Part shown: positions 1 to 7,830 of the stretch, piece after piece
Numbering within the stretch: position 1 is the first letter of the stretch
How the letters are laid out: each line of letters begins with the position of its first letter
DNA from: Phycisphaera sp.
GTDB taxonomy: Bacteria; Planctomycetota; Phycisphaerae; Phycisphaerales; UBA1924
DNA length: 64,000 bases
Reading direction: 5' to 3'
NCBI GenBank assembly: GCA_020639255.1
Contig: JACKGZ010000006.1
Coordinates: forward strand, 124,001 to 188,000
Position numbers and translations under genes: made by a program
The notes under the pieces: model-generated
What the model was told of the DNA's origin: nothing
Database searches by the model: none
Seen by the model: the letters and a program-made list of their open reading frames with translations, nothing else

Positions 1-482
1 CTGCATGTGCCGGTGCCCCATTCGTTCCACCCGTGCACCAAGACCTCCGTGTCCGAGTGGTCCGTCTCGAACACGTGCCCCTTGGCTTCGAGCTCCTTCC
101 TCAGCTCGCGGTGGTTGTAGATGCACCCGTTGAACGCGACGGCGACCAGCGGCTTCCTGGGCTCGACCTCGTGCGCGAGAATGGGCGTTTCGCCCGGCTG
201 GTAGGTCAGGTCGGGGCGGAGGCGCTCACCGTCGTGGACCATTGGCTGGTGCCCGCCGGCGTGGTCGATGATGCTCAGGCGTCTGTGGACGAGCGCGACG
301 TCGATGACGATGCCGTCGTGGTTGAGCGAGCGGTCGCGGAAGCGGGCGGCTCCGTCGGGGCCTCGATGCCTGATCGATTCATCGAGCGTGTCGAGCCATG
401 CTTCGGGGATCGATTCGAGAGGCGTGGGCGGCGCGCCGTCTCGGAGGTCGTGAAGCCTGATGATGCCCGCGATGCCGCACAT
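1..482 (-). CDS. asnB: Asparagine synthetase (glutamine-hydrolysing), N-terminal part, cut by window edge
   Basis: Read on the minus strand from an ATG at 482, the protein begins MCGIAGI, so after removal of Met the N-terminal Cys is the class II glutamine amidotransferase nucleophile. It continues with SIRHRGPDG, VALVHRRLSIID, QPM and VAFNGCIYNHRELR, the ordered landmarks of the AsnB glutaminase domain that feeds ammonia to a C-terminal AMP-forming asparagine synthetase domain. About 160 residues are present; the synthetase domain lies outside the window. There is no clear ribosome site directly upstream. A REPIN-like element separates it from the membrane protein upstream on the same strand. 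Class II GATase is certain. A relative acting in exopolysaccharide modification is possible, because asnB-like genes often sit near sugar-nucleotide genes and UDP-glucose dehydrogenase is close by. Confidence 0.9.
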   Translation of the reverse strand, partial: MCGIAGIIRLHDLRDGAPPTPLESIPEAWLDTLDESIRHRGPDGAARFRDRSLNHDGIVIDVALVHRRLSIIDHAGGHQPMVHDGERLRPDLTYQPGETPILAHEVEPRKPLVAVAFNGCIYNHRELRKELEAKGHVFETDHSDTEVLVHGWNEWGTGTC

Positions 483-502
483 GGTGGGGGAGCCTACTCC
501 AT

Positions 503-577
503 CTCGTGCCACGGCTGTGTCAGCCGTGATCTACTTCATCTACTCAAGGAGCACGGCCGACACGGCCGTGGCACAAG
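503..577. repeat. REPIN-like pair of inverted palindromic elements
   Basis: Two 29-nt units, 503-531 and 549-577, are near-identical copies in opposite orientation. Each contains a GTGCCACGG head and an imperfect hairpin (GGCTGTGTCAGCC in the first, GGCCGTGTCGGCC in the second, when both are read in the same direction). They differ at about four positions and are separated by 17 nt. The pair fills most of the gap between asnB and the membrane protein gene. Inverted REP doublets of this architecture are typically mobilised in trans by RAYT (TnpA_REP) transposases; none is encoded here. Confidence 0.7.
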
Positions 578-587
578 TGTGAGAGGT

Positions 588-1160
588 TTACGCCGCGTCG
601 GAGTTGTCCTTGGCCTTCGCGGCTTTCGCCTTGCCGTTGAAAATCGGCAGGGGCTCGAACCTGCCCGTGCGGAGGGCCCACCAGGTGTGCATGACGCGCG
701 TGACCACGAGGCCCGCGGAGAAGGAGAGGACGAATGCCCAGCTGGCGCGCATGCCCGCGTGCTGGAGGCCCCACATGCCGCCGATGGCGAAGAGGTAGAA
801 GACGGGCGTGAGCGTGAGACGTTCGAACTGGACGAGGCTGGCCTCGCGCCAGAACGAGGCAGACTTCTCGATCAGCTCGCCGTCGTCGTTTCGTTTGGCG
901 TTGGCATTGCGTTCGCGCTGGATGGGTCCCCAGTGGTTGGCGACCCAGTGGAGGACGAAGTAGAGGGCGATGTCGACGAAGCCGTCAACGACGGCCGCGA
1001 CGACCGAGTTGATGAACTTGTACTCGGGCCCGATCCAGAGGCTGAGCAGATGGACGGGGTACTTGGCGATCGCGACGGCGAGCAGGCCCGCGCCGACGAT
1101 ATTGAGATTGACATTGACGATGCGGTGCCGCTGGTAGAAACGGAAGATGCGGGGCGCCAT
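588..1160 (-). CDS. Four-helix integral membrane protein of unknown function
   Basis: This is a 190-residue protein with four predicted membrane segments at roughly residues 14-45, 48-76, 118-140 and 143-165. A hydrophilic, charged loop rich in Asn, Arg, Lys and Glu lies between helices 2 and 3, and the C-terminal tail is basic and Lys/Ala-rich (KAKAAKAKDN). There is no signal peptide cleavage site and no motif I recognise. It lies downstream of ugd on the same strand, but a hairpin terminator separates them, so it may be transcribed alone. Hydropathy and GC-rich codon use support a real gene. No function is proposed. Confidence 0.75.
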   Translation of the reverse strand: MAPRIFRFYQRHRIVNVNLNIVGAGLLAVAIAKYPVHLLSLWIGPEYKFINSVVAAVVDGFVDIALYFVLHWVANHWGPIQRERNANAKRNDDGELIEKSASFWREASLVQFERLTLTPVFYLFAIGGMWGLQHAGMRASWAFVLSFSAGLVVTRVMHTWWALRTGRFEPLPIFNGKAKAAKAKDNSDAA

Positions 1161-1201
1161 GGGGGCATTCTAGTTCACCCCGTGCCTGTTATTCGAACGA
1201 A

Positions 1202-1228
1202 AGGGCCCCCCGCATGGCGAGGGGCCCT
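1202..1228 (-). terminator. Intrinsic terminator downstream of ugd
   Basis: Read on the minus strand, AGGGCCCC and GGGGCCCT form an 8-bp GC stem around a loop of about 10 nt, followed by TTTCG. It lies just past the ugd stop and before the membrane protein gene. The T tract is short. Confidence 0.6.
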
Positions 1229-1254
1229 CTCAGAGATTCGGATTCTGTCAATTC

Positions 1255-2601
1255 TCAGGCCGGGAGCACCGGCTGGCGGCCCACGGAGTAGTAGTGGAAC
1301 CCGAGCTGGCCCATCTGCTGGCGGCGGTAGAGGTTCCGCCCGTCGAAGATCACCTTGCCGTTCATGACGGAGGCGAGCTTCTCGAAGTCGGGCGTCTTGA
1401 ACTCGTCCCAGTCGGTCGAGATGATCAGCGCGTCGGCGCCCTTGGCGGTCTCGTAGATGTCCTCGTGCAGGCTGATGGTGCTGCCCATCTCTGCGGCGAC
1501 GTTCTCCATCGCGACGGGGTCGAAACCACGGCAGGTGACGCCGTAGCCCACGGCCTTGCGGACGAGCGAGAGCGCCGGGGCCTCGCGGATGTCGTCGGTG
1601 CGCGGCTTGAAGGCCAGGCCCCAGAAGGCGAAGGTCTTGCCGTTCAGGCCCATCTCGCCCCCGAAGTGCTTGACGATCTTCTTGAAGAAGAGGTTGCGCT
1701 GGCGCTGGTTGGTGCCGTGGACGGCGTTGGAAACCTGCGTGGTGACGCCGGCCTTGTCGCCCATCATGATGCACGCGAGGGTGTCCTTGGGGAAGCAGGA
1801 GCCGCCGTAGCCAAGGCCCGGGTAGAGGAAGTGGTGACCGACGCGCTTGTCGGAGCACATGCCCTCGCGGACGCGGTTGATGTCGGCGCCGTAGGCCTCG
1901 CAGAGGTTGGCCATCTCGTTAATGAAGCTGATCTTGGTGGCGAGGAAGTTGTTGGAGGCGTACTTGACCATCTCGGCGCTGGGCACGTCCATGAGGTAGA
2001 TCGGGTGCCCGTTGCGGACGAAGGGGTCGTACAGGTCTCGGAACATTTCGCCGGTGCGTTCGTCCTCGATGCCCACCACGACGCGGTCGGGTTTCATGAA
2101 GTCGACGATCGCGTCGCCTTCCTTCAGGAACTCGGGGTTGTCGGCCACGCTGAAGGGGATGTCCGGGCCGACCTTCTCGCGGATGCGGTCGCGGACGTAG
2201 AACGTGGTGCCCACGGGCACGGTCGACTTGACGACGACGACCTTGGGCTTCTGGTCCGGGCCCAGGGCCTTGATGACCTCGGCGATGTCGTCGGCGGCCG
2301 AGTCGATGTACTTCAGGTCGGTGTGGCCCTTCTCGTCTGAGGGCGTGCCGACGCAGATGAAGATCATCTCGGCGTTCTTGTAGGCCTCGTTCTTGTCGAG
2401 GGTGTAGTGCAGGCGGCCGGCCTTGTAGTTGCGCTCCATCATCTCGGTGAGGCCCGGCTCGTAGATGGGGCAGATATTCTGCTTGAGTTTTTCGATCTTG
2501 CGTGCGTCGACGTCGAGGCAGGTGACGTCATTGCCGGTCTCGGCAAAGCAGACACCCGTGACGAGTCCAACGTACCCCGTGCCGACCATCGTGAGCTTCA
2601 T
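1255..2601 (-). CDS. ugd: UDP-glucose 6-dehydrogenase
   Basis: This enzyme oxidises UDP-glucose twice with NAD+ to UDP-glucuronate in the cytoplasm, supplying exopolysaccharide and envelope glycans. The 448-residue protein starts with the Rossmann motif GTGYVGLVTG, has the family motifs CVGTPS and STVPVGT, and carries the catalytic thiol in GYGGSCFPKDT (Cys269). Later come NQRQ and a C-terminal UDP-binding Rossmann fold with AFWGLAFKPRTDDIREAP. Length and domain order are normal. It is divergent from the methyltransferase gene at 2747, with a 145-nt gap between them. A GDP-mannose dehydrogenase is the nearest alternative, but the pattern fits UDP-glucose dehydrogenase better. Confidence 0.96.
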   Translation of the reverse strand: MKLTMVGTGYVGLVTGVCFAETGNDVTCLDVDARKIEKLKQNICPIYEPGLTEMMERNYKAGRLHYTLDKNEAYKNAEMIFICVGTPSDEKGHTDLKYIDSAADDIAEVIKALGPDQKPKVVVVKSTVPVGTTFYVRDRIREKVGPDIPFSVADNPEFLKEGDAIVDFMKPDRVVVGIEDERTGEMFRDLYDPFVRNGHPIYLMDVPSAEMVKYASNNFLATKISFINEMANLCEAYGADINRVREGMCSDKRVGHHFLYPGLGYGGSCFPKDTLACIMMGDKAGVTTQVSNAVHGTNQRQRNLFFKKIVKHFGGEMGLNGKTFAFWGLAFKPRTDDIREAPALSLVRKAVGYGVTCRGFDPVAMENVAAEMGSTISLHEDIYETAKGADALIISTDWDEFKTPDFEKLASVMNGKVIFDGRNLYRRQQMGQLGFHYYSVGRQPVLPA

Positions 2602-2746
2602 CTCTGGCGTGCTCCCTGTGGAGAAAGGATTGCTGTCGGTTCATGCGCGGCTCGCGAGGCCGAGCATCGCAGTATAGATCGGCCTGTATGCACCCAGCCT
2701 CCATCGGGATCCCAAGTTTCGGGCCTCTGGAGGCCTAGACTCAGCC
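2602..2746. promoter_or_regulatory. Divergent intergenic region between ugd and the methyltransferase operon
   Basis: This 145-nt gap must hold the promoters for both directions. No confident -35/-10 pair or operator was found by eye, and neither start codon has a strong ribosome site. Confidence 0.35.
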
Positions 2747-3619
2747 ATGCCCACAGCCACCAAGCCGCGTAAGTCCGGCAAGAACAAGAAGTCCACCAAA
2801 TACACCGCCAAGACCGCCGACAAGCACGAGCTCTACCAGCTCTCCGTCCAGAACGTCGAGGCCGAGATCGATTTCGTCGACGAGACCTACACCGCTCTCA
2901 GGGGCAGGCCCGCCCAGACCGTCCGCGAGGACTTCTGCGGGACCGCCGCCTCGGCGTGCGAATGGGTGAAGCGGCGCGACACCAACAAGGCCGTCGGTGT
3001 CGATCTTGACGGCCCGACCCTCGAATGGGGGCGGACCCACAACCTCAACCAACTCCCGGAGAACGCGCAGAGCCGCGTCACGCTGCTCCAGAAGGACGTT
3101 CGAGACCCCGGCCCCGAGGGCACCGGCGTCGACGTCGTCCTCGCGATGAACTTCAGCTACTGGATCTTCATCACACGCGACGCGATCCGGAACTACTTCA
3201 AGAGTGTCCTCGACACCCTCGACGACGACGGCATCTTCATCTGCGACTTCTACGGCGGCTCGGACACTATGACCGAGCAGGAAGAAGTCCGCAAGATCAG
3301 CAAGCATCTCACCTACGTCTGGGACCAACGCAAGTACAACCCCATCACCGGCGACATGGAGTGCCGAATCCACTTCAAGTTCCCCGATGGCACGCAGATG
3401 CGCGACGCATTCATCTATGAGTGGCGACTCTGGACGCTCCCCGAGATCCGCGAACTGCTCGGCGAAGCCGGATTCGAGGACGTCACCGTGTACTGGGAAG
3501 GCACCGATCCCGACGACGAGGAAGAGGGCAACGGCGAGTTCACGCCCACGCTCCAGGGCGAAGCCGACCCGGCGTTCATCTGCTACATCGTCTCCCAGAA
3601 GAAGAAGCGGGGCTCATGA
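2747..3619 (+). CDS. Class I SAM-dependent methyltransferase with basic N-terminal extension
   Basis: The protein has 290 residues. A Lys/Thr-rich disordered leader (about residues 1-25) precedes a Rossmann methyltransferase. The SAM-binding glycine motif reads EDFCGTAASA and is followed by VGVDLDG, the acidic residue that holds the ribose. Later motifs are VLAMNFSYW and IFICDFYGG, and the C-terminus has EWRLWTLPEIRELL. The substrate is unknown. A clear paralogue sharing DF.GTA, VDLD and WRLW..PELR is encoded at 43223-43990. The stop overlaps the start of the polyprenyl synthase gene by 4 nt (ATGA), so the two are translationally coupled; a role in quinone or isoprenoid modification is possible but unproven. 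Confidence 0.85.
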   Translation: MPTATKPRKSGKNKKSTKYTAKTADKHELYQLSVQNVEAEIDFVDETYTALRGRPAQTVREDFCGTAASACEWVKRRDTNKAVGVDLDGPTLEWGRTHNLNQLPENAQSRVTLLQKDVRDPGPEGTGVDVVLAMNFSYWIFITRDAIRNYFKSVLDTLDDDGIFICDFYGGSDTMTEQEEVRKISKHLTYVWDQRKYNPITGDMECRIHFKFPDGTQMRDAFIYEWRLWTLPEIRELLGEAGFEDVTVYWEGTDPDDEEEGNGEFTPTLQGEADPAFICYIVSQKKKRGS

Positions 3620-4665
3620 AGGGTGTGCTCGACATCCCGCCCGAGCTGAGCGAGATGCAGGCCTGGGTGCTCTCGGGGCTGGGCGAGGTCGTGGACGAGA
3701 TCGAGCGGGCGCTCGCCTCGCAGGTGCCGACCGTCGCCGAGCTGTGCAGGCACGTCGAGCGATTCAGGGGCAAGATGCTCCGCCCGATCCTCGTGCTCGT
3801 CGCGGGCGCGGCCTCGGGTCAACCGACCGACACGCTAGCAAGCGACGACCTGCGCAGGCTGGCAGCCGTCGTCGAGATGGTGCACATGGCGACGCTCGTG
3901 CACGACGACATCCTCGACGAGGCCGAGATGCGCCGCCGGGCGCAGACCATCAACGACCGCTCGGGCAACGAGGCGGCGGTGCTGCTAGGCGACTACCTCA
4001 TAGCCGCTTCGTTCCGTCTGTGCGCCAGTCTGGCCGACCCCGAGCCCTCGCGGCTCATCGGACGCGTCAGCATGGAGCTCTGCGAGGGCGAGCTGCTGCA
4101 GATCCAGAACCGCGACAATCTCTCGATCGACGAGGCCACCTATTTCGAGATCCTTGAGGGCAAGACCGCGGCCCTCGTGGGCGTTTGCACACGCCTGGGC
4201 GCACGGGTCGCGGGCGCATCGCAGGACGTCCAGGACGCGATGGACCGCTTCGGACGCAGCATCGGTTCGGCCTTCCAAGTCCAGGACGACCTGCTCGACC
4301 TGCTCGGGAGCGAGGACGTCGTGGGCAAAACGCTCGGACGCGACCTCAAGAAGGGCAAGCTCACGCTCCCGCTCATCCACCACCTCGCCAGCGTGAGCGC
4401 GATGCAGCGGGCCGTCTCGATCGAGCTGCTCGAAGCCGCCTCCGAACGCGGGGGCAACACGGGCGGCCACATGGGCAGCACAGCCACCGCGACCAGCGCC
4501 CCGATTCTCGAAGCCATGCGCCGAACGGGTTCGCTCGAGTACGCGCGCACCACCGCCGAGGGTCTGGTCGAAAGGGCCAAGCGATCGCTCGACGTGCTGG
4601 ATGGCAGCCCCGCCAAGTCGGTGCTCACGCTCCTGGCCGACGCGGTTCTCACCCGCGACCGATGA
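3616..4665 (+). CDS. Polyprenyl diphosphate synthase (trans-isoprenyl family)
   Basis: This enzyme elongates farnesyl diphosphate with isopentenyl diphosphate to a long all-trans chain, usually the side chain of a respiratory quinone. The ATG at 3616 (349 residues) overlaps the methyltransferase stop and directly precedes the conserved fold; an in-frame extension further upstream is just a shadow of that gene. The first Asp-rich motif is DDILD at residues 97-101 and the second DDLLD at 224-228. Other landmarks are GKMLRP, VHMATLVHDD, GDYL and LKKGKLTLPL. The residues before the first Asp motif are bulk-poor, which fits a long-chain (C30-C40) product. It is coupled by an ATGA overlap to the rRNA methyltransferase downstream. 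Confidence 0.93.
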   Translation: MKGVLDIPPELSEMQAWVLSGLGEVVDEIERALASQVPTVAELCRHVERFRGKMLRPILVLVAGAASGQPTDTLASDDLRRLAAVVEMVHMATLVHDDILDEAEMRRRAQTINDRSGNEAAVLLGDYLIAASFRLCASLADPEPSRLIGRVSMELCEGELLQIQNRDNLSIDEATYFEILEGKTAALVGVCTRLGARVAGASQDVQDAMDRFGRSIGSAFQVQDDLLDLLGSEDVVGKTLGRDLKKGKLTLPLIHHLASVSAMQRAVSIELLEAASERGGNTGGHMGSTATATSAPILEAMRRTGSLEYARTTAEGLVERAKRSLDVLDGSPAKSVLTLLADAVLTRDR

Positions 4666-6713
4666 GCGGTTCTGCGACATCGTGCGAGCTGATCGCCACC
4701 GCCGCCTTCGGTGTGGAATCGAGCGTCAAGTGGGAACTCTCGCGTCTCGGCTACGAGGCCAAGGGCGACCAGCCGGGCAGGCTCGTCTTCCACGCGGGCC
4801 CCGAGGCGATCGCTCGCACCAACCTGTACCTCCGCGCCGCAGACCGCGTGCTCATGGTGGTGGGGCGTTTCGAGGCCAGGGACTTCGACGCGCTCTACGA
4901 GGGCATCCGCGCCATCGACTGGAAACAGTGGGTTCCGCAGGGCGCCAAGATCACGCCCTATGCGAACGCCGTGCGTTCGCCCATCACGAGCGAGCGCTCG
5001 TCGCAGTCGATCGTCAAGCGCGCGATCGTCGATGCGCTGGCGGGCAAGGGCGGCAGCATCCGCGAGGACGCGGATGAACTCGCTGTCGACGTCTCGATCC
5101 TTGGGACCGCCGTCACGGTGAGCCTCGACACCTCGGGCGCGGGCCTGCACAAACGAGGCTACCGACCGCGCGCACAGGCAGGCCAGCTCAAGGAGACGCT
5201 CGGCGCAGCGCTCGTGCTGACGTGTCGTTGGAAACGCGACCAGCCACTCGTCGATCCTTTCTGCGGCAGCGGGACGATTCCCATCGAGGCGGCGCTCCTC
5301 GCAAGCAACCGTGCTCCCGGCATGCACCGGTCGTTCGCGAGCGAGTCGTGGCCCTGGCTGAGCGCGTCGCTCTGGAAGAAGGCCCGCGACGAAGCGCAGT
5401 CGATGATCGACGACACGGGCATCGCGCCCATCGTGGGCAGTGATATCAACCCGCAGGCCGTCGGGCTCGCGAGGCAGTGCGCCAAGAACGCAGGCGTCGA
5501 GCACCTCGTGCGTTTCGAGCTCGCCGACTACCGCGCGCTGCGTGCCGAGCACGCGAGGGGCTGGATCATCTCGAACCCACCCTACGGCGTGCGCGTGGGC
5601 GAAGAGAAAGAAGCCGAAGCGATCCACCGCGACCTGCCCGAGGTCATCGCTCGTATGCCAGGCTGGTCCGCCGGTTTGCTGCTGGCGGGCGAGGAGTTCG
5701 AGCGACGGATCGGGCGGATTGCCACGCACCGGCGCAAGCTCTACAACGCCCGCATCCAGTGCACGTTCTACCAGTACCTCGCGCACGACGGCTCCGTCGC
5801 GATCGAATCGCGCACAGAGGTCGGCAATCTCGATGCGTTCCAGTCGGGCCTCGCCAAGCGGGCCCGCCACGTCCGCAAGTGGCCCGAGTCGCGCGACGTC
5901 TTCGCCTACCGCCTCTTCGAGGGCGAGGTCGGGGGCGTTCCGATCGTCATCGACCGCCTGGGCGATGCGCTCCGCGTGCATGACCTGGGTGATGCGGAGA
6001 ACGCCAGCGCCTCGCGGATGAACCGTGTCGAACGGATCGCGGCCGCGGCGCGTGAAGCACTCGAATGGCCCGAGCAGGCGACCGCGGTCGTTCACGCGGG
6101 CGAGGGCCAGAGCCACAAGCGCACGCAGGAGACGTGCGTCGTGCGCGAGCGGGGCGTGCAGTTCGAGGTCAGGCCTGGTGAGCCGGATGAAGCCGGGATC
6201 GATCTTGCGCTCCGCGAGGCGAGGCAGTGGGTCGCGCAGCGTGCTGCGGGCAAGTGCGTGCTCGACGTCTCGGCCAGGCCCGGGCTGCTCACCGAGGCGG
6301 CGGCGATGGTCGCGTCGCACCTCGAAGCTGTCACGCCGGACGAGCACACCGAGGCGAGGCTCCGTCGCAACCTGCACCTGAACGGCGTGAGCGAATCGAG
6401 CGTCACCATCTCGCGCGGGCGGGCCCTCGCGTCGATCGACGACATCGAGCCGGGTGATGGGCACGACCTGATTCTGTGTGTGCTCTCATCGGCAGAGGCC
6501 CGCGAGATTGCTCCCGCCTTCGGGGATCTACTCGAGTCCTGCGCCGATCTGCTCGCGCCGGGCGGGCTCGTGCTACTGGCGGTGCCCGCGTCCGAGGTCG
6601 AGGAACGGTTCGAGATCGCAGTCGCTCGTGATCTGACGAGATCGCTGCACCCGGAGGACATCAAGCCCTCATCCGGGTACCGGTTCTGGACGCTGCGGGC
6701 CGGGGGCGATTGA
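4662..6713 (+). CDS. rlmL: RlmKL-like 23S rRNA guanine-N2 methyltransferase with degenerate second domain
   Basis: A THUMP RNA-binding region (about residues 45-165) is followed by a UPF0020/RlmL methyltransferase domain. That domain has the SAM motif DPFCGSGTIPIEAAL (from residue 198) and the catalytic NPPYG at residues 305-309, so it should methylate a guanine of 23S rRNA. From about residue 400 the protein keeps the RlmK-type layout (AYRLFEGEV, IVIDRLGD, an ERGVQFEV strand, a GIDLALRE segment), but the RlmK SAM motif has become VLDVSARPGLL and the catalytic DPP motif is missing, so the second half is probably structural. The 683-residue length is close to E. coli RlmKL. The start at 4662 overlaps the previous stop (ATGA). 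Confidence 0.88.
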   Translation: MSGSATSCELIATAAFGVESSVKWELSRLGYEAKGDQPGRLVFHAGPEAIARTNLYLRAADRVLMVVGRFEARDFDALYEGIRAIDWKQWVPQGAKITPYANAVRSPITSERSSQSIVKRAIVDALAGKGGSIREDADELAVDVSILGTAVTVSLDTSGAGLHKRGYRPRAQAGQLKETLGAALVLTCRWKRDQPLVDPFCGSGTIPIEAALLASNRAPGMHRSFASESWPWLSASLWKKARDEAQSMIDDTGIAPIVGSDINPQAVGLARQCAKNAGVEHLVRFELADYRALRAEHARGWIISNPPYGVRVGEEKEAEAIHRDLPEVIARMPGWSAGLLLAGEEFERRIGRIATHRRKLYNARIQCTFYQYLAHDGSVAIESRTEVGNLDAFQSGLAKRARHVRKWPESRDVFAYRLFEGEVGGVPIVIDRLGDALRVHDLGDAENASASRMNRVERIAAAAREALEWPEQATAVVHAGEGQSHKRTQETCVVRERGVQFEVRPGEPDEAGIDLALREARQWVAQRAAGKCVLDVSARPGLLTEAAAMVASHLEAVTPDEHTEARLRRNLHLNGVSESSVTISRGRALASIDDIEPGDGHDLILCVLSSAEAREIAPAFGDLLESCADLLAPGGLVLLAVPASEVEERFEIAVARDLTRSLHPEDIKPSSGYRFWTLRAGGD

Positions 6714-6766
6714 CACCCGGATTGTTTGCGGGCTAGCCTCCTCGCCTGCGCTCAAAGGGGATTCCC

Positions 6767-7672
6767 GTGCCTGGTTGGATGGTTCTTGTGATCGCGACGC
6801 CGCTGCTCATCGGGGCGTCGCTTCTTGGTGGGCTCGTCCCGAGCGCGATCCGGGGCACGCACCTGCGGATGCAGCTGGCGCTCAGCTTTGTGAGCGGGCT
6901 GATGCTGGGCGTGGCGATCCTGCACCTGCTTCCCCACTCGGTGCTCATGCTGGGCTCGGTCGACAGAGCGGCCGTCCTGATGCTCTTCGGCGTCGTGGGC
7001 GTATTCCTGCTCATGCGGTTCCTGCATGTGCACAGCCTCGAGCCGGGCATCAAGCTCCCCGCCGAGGGTGAACACACGCACAGCCATGACCATGACCATG
7101 CGCACGATCACGACCATCATCACCACGGGGGCGGGCACGCCGGTGTGAGATGGGTGACGCTGCTCTCGGGACTGTCGCTGCACAGCATCGTCGACGGCGC
7201 GGCGCTCGCCTCGGCCGTCAAGCTCGAAGAAGGGCAAGGCTGGCCCGGGCTGCTTGTGCTCCTCGTCGTGGTCTTGCACAAGCCGCTCGATGCGTTGGCG
7301 ATCACCGCGACCATGGAGGGCAGCGAGCAGCGGCGCAAGAAGATCAACCTGATCTACGCGCTCGTCGCGCCCATCGCGGCCTGGGCGGCGTACCTCGGCT
7401 TCACGGGCGCGGGCGACCTCGGCGGAGACGTCGCGGGCATCGCGATGGCCTTCTGCGCCGGTGCGTTCGTCTGCGTCGCGCTGGCCGACCTTATGCCCGA
7501 GGTGCAGTTCCATTCGCACCACCGGTTCCTGCTCACGATGGCGCTCGGACTCGGTGTGGGAGTAGCCGTGCTGCTCGGGTACGTCGAAGGCCAGAACCAC
7601 GGCCTACACGACCACGGCGGAGCCGAGGCCGGGCATGAGGGCCACGACCATTCAGGGCACGATCACGACTAG
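6767..7672 (+). CDS. ZIP family divalent metal transporter
   Basis: This is a multi-pass transporter (about eight helices, 301 residues) expected to import Zn2+ or another divalent metal. A His/Asp-rich cytoplasmic loop lies at about residues 102-127, between helices 3 and 4. The metal-site helices follow: HSIVDGAALASA (helix 4) and HKPLDALAIT (helix 5). The C-terminus is a second His-rich tail, ending GHDHSGHDHD. A GTG at 6767 preceded by AAAGGGG is chosen as start; an ATG four codons later is possible. It stands alone after the rlmL operon, with a 53-nt gap. The GufA-like subfamily is a reasonable guess. Confidence 0.9.
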   Translation: MPGWMVLVIATPLLIGASLLGGLVPSAIRGTHLRMQLALSFVSGLMLGVAILHLLPHSVLMLGSVDRAAVLMLFGVVGVFLLMRFLHVHSLEPGIKLPAEGEHTHSHDHDHAHDHDHHHHGGGHAGVRWVTLLSGLSLHSIVDGAALASAVKLEEGQGWPGLLVLLVVVLHKPLDALAITATMEGSEQRRKKINLIYALVAPIAAWAAYLGFTGAGDLGGDVAGIAMAFCAGAFVCVALADLMPEVQFHSHHRFLLTMALGLGVGVAVLLGYVEGQNHGLHDHGGAEAGHEGHDHSGHDHD

Positions 7673-7683
7673 CTGTCAGATCC

Positions 7684-7700
7684 GAGAATGTGCGATTCTC
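7684..7700. promoter_or_regulatory. Inverted repeat upstream of the secreted protease
   Basis: GAGAAT-GTGCG-ATTCTC is a perfect 6-bp dyad just after the ZIP gene stop and about 130 nt before the protease ATG. It could be a weak terminator for the transporter (no T tract) or an operator. The rest of 7673-7830 shows nothing else that I can support. Confidence 0.35.
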
Positions 7701-7830
7701 ATTCCGTTCGGGTTGTACGGGCATCGATTTCCGGGCCGATCTTGTAGAAATTTGCACCATCCGGTAGCCTCGTGGAGTGTGTGGGGGAGCACTGTGCGCA
7801 CCCCTCGATTCTCTCGAGAGGCTTACATCG

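Noticed and set aside
33..1367. A 444-codon plus-strand frame across asnB, the REPIN and the membrane protein gene
   Set aside because: It is the antisense of real minus-strand genes with recognised motifs; its translation is low-complexity Arg/Val/Asp-rich and has no domain.
4140..6464. A 774-codon minus-strand frame
   Set aside because: It lies opposite polyprenyl synthase and rlmL, which carry clear catalytic motifs. High GC content produces long antisense frames.
7072..7140. CAT/GAC-rich tract suggesting a DNA repeat
   Set aside because: It encodes the His/Asp-rich metal loop of the ZIP transporter, so it is explained by the protein.
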